A stretch of DNA of 64,000 nt from CAZUXY01 sp964624235 (GTDB lineage Bacteria; Spirochaetota; UBA4802; UBA5368): positions 1-64,000 of the forward strand of contig CAZUXY010000001.1 in the NCBI GenBank assembly GCA_964624235.1, given 5' to 3'. Made by a program: the position numbers and the translations under genes. The notes under the pieces were generated by a model. It was not told the origin of the DNA, ran no database searches, and saw nothing but the letters and a program-made list of their open reading frames with translations. Shown here piece after piece: positions 62,239-64,000 of this stretch. Every line of letters begins with the position of its first letter. The stretch's first letter is position 1.

Positions 62239-63510
62239 CTATTTCACCAGTTCCTTCGGCACGGGAAACTCCTCGCCGCTTTCCCTAAGTTCCCGTTTTT
62301 TTTCATCATCCAGCCCTATTTCATCATCGGTCAGATAACACTGGGGATCCGGGGCCCATGGATCGCCGAAGGTACGAAAGGCGCGTACCCGCATCGAACC
62401 GGTGCAGAGTTCCCGGTATCGGCAGAGCCGGCATCGTCCCTTGATATAGTGGGCCTTGTTTTTCAGGCCCTTCATCAATGGATCGCTCAGGTCCATCCAG
62501 ATGTCCTCGAAAGAACGCTCCCGTACATTGCCGAAACTGTAGTCCTGCCAGAATTGGTCGGGGTGCACGTTGCCGATAAAATCAATGTTGCCGATACCGA
62601 CTCCCGTGGAATGGGCGCCCCCGCCGTTCCACTTCAGCAGTTCACGTACCTCCCCGGCGCGGGGGTCGCCTTTCTCCGTCATCCTGAGATAGATATACAC
62701 ACCGTCGGCATGATTGTCCACCGTAAGGATATTGATATCGAGTCCCCGCGAGTAATAGTCCGCCGTTCTATCGAGTATGATGTCCATGGCCTCCCTGGAC
62801 TCAGCATGGGTGAGATCGCCTGTAAACATTTCACCCCCGCGTCCCGAATACACCAGATGGTAAAAACAGGCCCTGTTTATGCGCTCTTTTTCTATGAAAT
62901 CGAAAATTCCGTTCAGATCGGTGTAGTTCTGCCGGGTGAGCGTGAGACGCAGTCCCACCCGCTGCCCCGCGGCCACGCAGTGTTCAAAGCCCTTCATTGC
63001 CCGCGCAAAAGCCCCCTTTACACCCCGGAAAACATCATTCGTTTCTTCCATGCCGTCGAGGCTTATGCCCACATATACCACGCCGGCGTTTCTCAGGTTT
63101 CGCGCGGTTTCCCTGTCGATGAGCGTCCCGTTGGTTGAAAGCACCGGCCGTATGTTGAGCTTCGCCGCGCGCTCGACAAGGAACATCAGGTCCTTCCTCA
63201 TGAGGGGCTCTCCCCCTGAAAAGAGCAGCGAGGGTACGCGGAACGAAGCGAGGTCGTCGATCAGCCTGTTCCCTTCCCCGGTATCAAGCTCACCCGGATA
63301 AGCGCGGTTTTCGGAGTCGGTATAGCAGTGCACGCATTTAAGGTTGCAGCTGCGGGTGGTGCTCCACACGATGATAGGCCGTCGTTCACCGGCCAGCGGT
63401 TCACGGCGGTGCGGCGCGTTGCCGTGGGAGTCTATCCCTCCTTCCGCTCCGTACCTGAGCCCGTCGCCGGTGGAAGTTCCCCCGCAATAGAGTTTTCCTA
63501 TATCGATCAT
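62239..63510 (-). CDS. ahbC: Radical SAM enzyme of siroheme-dependent heme synthesis (AhbC/NirJ type)
   Basis: 423 residues from Met at 63510 (MIDIGKLYCGGTSTGDGLRYG, the usual family start); a longer frame to 63597 is unlikely. The radical SAM cluster motif is Cys55, Cys59 and Cys62 in TTRSCNLKCVHCYTD. The C-terminal VHPDQFWQDYSFGNVRERSFEDIW and the cysteine-rich CRLCRYRELCTGSMRVRAFRTFGDPWAPDPQCYLTDDEIG bind a second cluster as in NirJ/AhbC. AhbC removes two acetyl groups from didecarboxysiroheme. AhbD is close kin, so the exact step is less certain than the family. Confidence 0.87.
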   Translation of the reverse strand: MIDIGKLYCGGTSTGDGLRYGAEGGIDSHGNAPHRREPLAGERRPIIVWSTTRSCNLKCVHCYTDSENRAYPGELDTGEGNRLIDDLASFRVPSLLFSGGEPLMRKDLMFLVERAAKLNIRPVLSTNGTLIDRETARNLRNAGVVYVGISLDGMEETNDVFRGVKGAFARAMKGFEHCVAAGQRVGLRLTLTRQNYTDLNGIFDFIEKERINRACFYHLVYSGRGGEMFTGDLTHAESREAMDIILDRTADYYSRGLDINILTVDNHADGVYIYLRMTEKGDPRAGEVRELLKWNGGGAHSTGVGIGNIDFIGNVHPDQFWQDYSFGNVRERSFEDIWMDLSDPLMKGLKNKAHYIKGRCRLCRYRELCTGSMRVRAFRTFGDPWAPDPQCYLTDDEIGLDDEKKRELRESGEEFPVPKELVK

Positions 63511-63568
63511 GTCGCCGCTCTCCCCGTAACCAGTAACCTGGACCATCGCATGTCCGTACCGGAGCGTT

Positions 63569-64000
63569 TCACAGGTTTTCCCTGTTCCATTTGTCAAAGT
63601 CGGGTGAAAAATAAGTGACCCGCTTTTTTTTATACTCCTTAAGACTTTTTAACACCAGAAAATCACCGATCCCCGAACGATCTTTCAGGGAGCGTATTAT
63701 TTCATCGAGCTCTTCATCGCTTCTCGCGTGTATCATCGCGAATAGAGGGTACTCCCATTTCCCGGGGTGCACCGTTCGATAATACAGATGGGAAATGTGA
63801 CGGCTGCCTTTGAATACGCTAAGCGCGTGCTCCTCTTCCGACTTACCGGGCTTCCATGCGGTCATGGCATTGGCCCTGTAACCCGCGTTGTAGTGCTTCA
63901 GAACCGCGGCGTATCGCCGCATGATCCCTCCCTGTTTAAGGTCCGCGCCGACCGCGAGGATTTCATCTTCACCCATTTCGGAACCCGCGCCCTCAGCCAC
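63569..64000 (-). CDS. ahbB: Siroheme decarboxylase subunit (AhbB-like), C-terminal part, cut by window edge
   Basis: Only the last 143 codons are present; the gene continues beyond position 64000. HYNAGYRANAMTAWKPGKSEEEHALSVFKGSRHISHLYYRTVHPGKWEYPLFAMIHARSDEELDEII matches the AsnC/Lrp-like siroheme decarboxylases (AhbA/AhbB, NirD/L/G/H), with the conserved HISHLYYR active-site stretch. AhbA and AhbB together decarboxylate siroheme to 12,18-didecarboxysiroheme, the substrate of the AhbC enzyme encoded next. The other subunit is expected just outside the window. Confidence 0.88.
   Translation of the reverse strand: MAEGAGSEMGEDEILAVGADLKQGGIMRRYAAVLKHYNAGYRANAMTAWKPGKSEEEHALSVFKGSRHISHLYYRTVHPGKWEYPLFAMIHARSDEELDEIIRSLKDRSGIGDFLVLKSLKEYKKKRVTYFSPDFDKWNRENL

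Overview
This 64-kb window comes from a diderm, probably anaerobic bacterium. Support for an outer membrane comes from many Sec signal peptides, two predicted outer-membrane beta-barrels, an AsmA-like protein, an HtrA protease and a cell-wall amidase. Support for anaerobic life comes from a two-subunit B12-dependent methylmalonyl-CoA mutase, a Na+-pumping methylmalonyl-CoA decarboxylase, class I (Fe-S) two-subunit fumarase, a RACo-like corrinoid-activating protein and siroheme-route heme genes (ahbB/ahbC/sirC type). The style of the PilZ, HAMP-cyclase and vWA genes makes a spirochaete (Spirochaetota) my best guess, but nothing here proves it. No transposase, integrase, CRISPR array, rRNA operon or replication origin is visible.

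Layout. 0-1 kb: rpsF, ssb and the start of a third gene (rpsR by synteny) carrying a 15-bp tandem repeat. 1.4-7.6 kb: PilZ-like protein, envelope genes (OB-fold-like secreted protein, HtrA, amidase), an unknown secreted protein and glycerate 2-kinase. 7.6-13.6 kb: an AT-rich accessory block with a decayed stretch and then tetR, an S1P-lyase-like PLP enzyme, a GPH transporter and a membrane-anchored agmatine-deiminase-like enzyme, bracketed by an imperfect direct repeat of about 84 bp. 13.6-20 kb: UDP-sugar pyrophosphorylase, argB, two tRNA-Ser, a small membrane protein, tRNA-Arg(ACG) next to tadA, a HerA-like ATPase and a crotonase. 20-31 kb: AsmA-like protein, two outer-membrane barrels, a double-HTH regulator, a three-gene cyclase/coiled-coil/secreted-protein operon and clpB.

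32-56 kb is a coherent C4-dicarboxylate/propionate region, all on the minus strand. In transcription order it holds mutA-mutB-meaB, a small EamA protein, a corrinoid adenosyltransferase, succinate CoA-transferase, methylmalonyl-CoA epimerase and mmdA-mmdD-mmdC-mmdB. This is every step of succinate to propionyl-CoA with Na+ export, or the reverse for propionate use, plus B12 cofactor supply and mutase protection. Upstream lie a FAH-family enzyme, nadB, malic enzyme, fumarase alpha/beta and two tandem DASS-type dicarboxylate carriers that share a 308-bp perfectly identical tract, a sign of gene conversion. An orphan second mmdD-like subunit sits beyond the operon terminator.

56-64 kb: a secreted vWA-like protein, rhomboid protease and GlgD-like protein in a likely operon, then the RACo-like protein on the plus strand, converging by 4 bp with sirC, ahbC/nirJ and the 3' part of ahbB, which leaves the window at its right edge.

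The best candidates for something undescribed are the repeat-bracketed tetR/PLP-lyase/GPH/deiminase cluster, the cyclase/coiled-coil/secreted-protein operon, and the repeat extension in the gene after ssb. All functional statements rest on motif recognition by eye; no database search was run.
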